In this document: positions 62,852 through 64,000 of the stretch, in pieces
Layout: each line of letters opens with the position of its first letter
Position numbering within the stretch: position 1 is the first letter of the stretch
DNA from: Alsobacter soli
Lineage (GTDB): Bacteria > Pseudomonadota > Alphaproteobacteria > Rhizobiales > Beijerinckiaceae
Length of the DNA: 64,000 nucleotides
Direction of reading: 5' to 3'
Assembly (NCBI RefSeq): GCF_003004785.1
Contig: NZ_PVZS01000007.1
Coordinates: forward strand, 1 to 64,000
Translations under genes and position numbers: made by a program
The notes under the pieces: generated by a model
Database searches by the model: none
What the model was told of the DNA's origin: nothing
What the model saw: the letters and a program-made list of their open reading frames with translations, nothing else

Positions 62852-64000
62852 TCAGGCCGCGATCGTCTCCAGCGCCTGCGCGAGGTCGGCAATGAGGTCG
62901 TCCGGGTTCTCCACCCCGATGGACACCCGGATCGTCGCGTCGCTCACGCCGAGGCGGTCGCGGACCTCCTTGGGCACGCCGGAATGGGTCGTGGAGGCCG
63001 GGTGGCAGGCGAGCGACTCGGTCCCGCCCAGGCTCACCGCGAGCTTCACGATCTGCAGGGCGTTGAGCACCTTGAATGCCTCCGCCTCACCGCCCTTGAC
63101 GTCGAAGGAGAAGGTCGAGCCGGGCGCCAGGCACTGGGCGTCATAGGTGCGCCGGGCCGGCGAGCCCTCGGGCAGGAAGCCCAGGAAATACACCGCGCTC
63201 ACGGCCGGGTGGCCCGCGAGGTATTCGGCCACCGCCTTCGCGTTCTGGCTGGCCGCCCGCATGCGCAGCACCAGCGTCTCCAGCGAGCGCCCCAGCATCC
63301 AGCACGAGTGCGGGTCGAGCTGCGTGCCGATGGCGGAGCGCAGCAGCCGGATCGGGCGGATGTGCTCCTCCGCGCCCAGCGCCGCGCCGGCGATCAGGTC
63401 GGAGTGGCCGCCCACGTATTTCGTCAGCGAGTAGAGCGACAGGTCCGCGCCCTGCTGAATCGGTTTCTGAAAAACCGGCCCCAACATCGTGTTGTCGCAC
63501 GCGATCAGCGGCCGCTGGCCCTGCTTCTGTCCGATCGCCTCCGCCACCCGTCGGACGGCCGCGACGTCGACCAGGCTGTTCATCGGGTTGGACGGCGTCT
63601 CGATGAAGATCAGCGGCACGCGCCCCTGCGCCATGGCGGCTTCGGCGGCCTGCATCATGCCGGCCTCGTCCACCCCGTCGCCGAGCGGCGCGGCCTTCAT
63701 GCCGAAGTTGGCCAGCGTCTTGGTGATCAGCGTCTCCGTGCCGCCATAGAGCGGCTGCGAGTGGAGGATCACGTCGCCCGGCCGGGCGTAGGCCAGGATG
63801 GCGGTCGAGATCGCCGACATGCCCGAGGAGAACAGCAGCGCCTTTTCCGTCCCTTCGAACACCGCGAGGCGGTCCTCCACGATCTCGGCGTTGGGATGGT
63901 TGAAGCGCGAATAGACCAGTCCCGCTGTTTCCCCCGCCGGCAGAGTCTTGCGGCCCGAGACGTAGTCGAAGAACTCCTTGCCGTGCTCCGCCGACTTGAA
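62852..64000 (-). CDS. Cystathionine gamma-synthase family PLP-dependent enzyme (5' end beyond the window)
   Basis: The frame is open to the window edge, giving 382 residues; the N terminus is missing. It starts inside [18 protein letters not shown], continues with [21 protein letters not shown], and has the PLP Lys in [11 protein letters not shown] and the C-terminal [18 protein letters not shown] motif, all diagnostic of the Cys/Met metabolism PLP family. The [13 protein letters not shown] form is usual in cystathionine gamma-synthase, methionine gamma-lyase and O-acetylhomoserine sulfhydrylase groups, which cannot be told apart here. metC lies 1.2 kb away in opposite orientation. Confidence 0.88.
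   Translation of the reverse strand, partial: FKSAEHGKEFFDYVSGRKTLPAGETAGLVYSRFNHPNAEIVEDRLAVFEGTEKALLFSSGMSAISTAILAYARPGDVILHSQPLYGGTETLITKTLANFGMKAAPLGDGVDEAGMMQAAEAAMAQGRVPLIFIETPSNPMNSLVDVAAVRRVAEAIGQKQGQRPLIACDNTMLGPVFQKPIQQGADLSLYSLTKYVGGHSDLIAGAALGAEEHIRPIRLLRSAIGTQLDPHSCWMLGRSLETLVLRMRAASQNAKAVAEYLAGHPAVSAVYFLGFLPEGSPARRTYDAQCLAPGSTFSFDVKGGEAEAFKVLNALQIVKLAVSLGGTESLACHPASTTHSGVPKEVRDRLGVSDATIRVSIGVENPDDLIADLAQALETIAA

Overview
The window looks like chromosomal DNA of a high-GC (by eye near 68-70%) alphaproteobacterium, most likely of the order Hyphomicrobiales (Rhizobiales). The signs are an aapJQMP amino-acid transporter, a DUF1127 mini-protein, a BTLCP-type cysteine peptidase, a GTTC-N7-GTTC SOS box between divergent ssb and uvrA, and the run yajC-secD-secF-NDUFAF3-like-NDUFAF6-like. 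Genus cannot be read from the sequence. There is no phage, insertion sequence, CRISPR array or rRNA operon; the only RNA gene seen is tRNA-Pro(GGG) at 21123-21200.

Layout. 1-3434: the end of a dipeptide-type ABC transporter operon, then a DAO-family flavoenzyme and an AstE/aspartoacylase-type hydrolase, which reads as uptake and breakdown of an N-acylated or N-substituted amino acid. 3501-7722 (minus): a compact operon of ECF sigma factor, membrane anti-sigma candidate, membrane sensor-like protein, DUF1800 and DUF1501. 7980: a small PsiF-type secreted protein. 8274-20789: a GntR/FCD regulator divergent from a long catabolic operon with an ICL/PEP-mutase-superfamily lyase, an isochorismatase-fold amidohydrolase, a five-gene branched-chain-type ABC importer, two unlike MmgE/PrpD proteins flanking a flavoprotein dehydrogenase, and a hydantoinase-family cyclic amidohydrolase. 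This is the best candidate for an undescribed pathway; the enzyme set would fit breakdown of an alkyl-substituted cyclic imide or ureide to an alkylmalate that is then cleaved.

21123-44262 is mostly housekeeping: tRNA-Pro, gyrA, marC-like, an M20 peptidase, an exported MetX-like hydrolase, DUF2189, ssb/uvrA, DUF1127, trmFO, the sec operon with two complex-I-assembly-factor homologues, a DUF815 ATPase, a class III aminotransferase, an L,D-transpeptidase lipoprotein and a histone-deacetylase/acetylpolyamine-amidohydrolase protein. 44478-47421 holds an EmrB/QacA-type exporter, a Gly/Ala-rich secreted protein, a DUF5706 (Pycsar-effector-like) membrane protein with no cyclase nearby, and a Lys-rich hypothetical.

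47618-55241 is a second dipeptide-type ABC operon ending in a gamma-glutamyltransferase-family enzyme, which suggests glutathione or gamma-glutamyl peptide uptake and hydrolysis. 55863-60174 (minus) is aapJQMP. The window ends with metC, a BTLCP peptidase flanked by two copies of a 150-bp palindromic repeat about 1.0 kb apart, and a cystathionine-gamma-synthase-family gene cut by the window edge. Several GC-rich palindromic repeats of rhizobial type sit between genes (about 51.4, 55.3, 61.7 and 62.7 kb, with a half copy at 40.3 kb).
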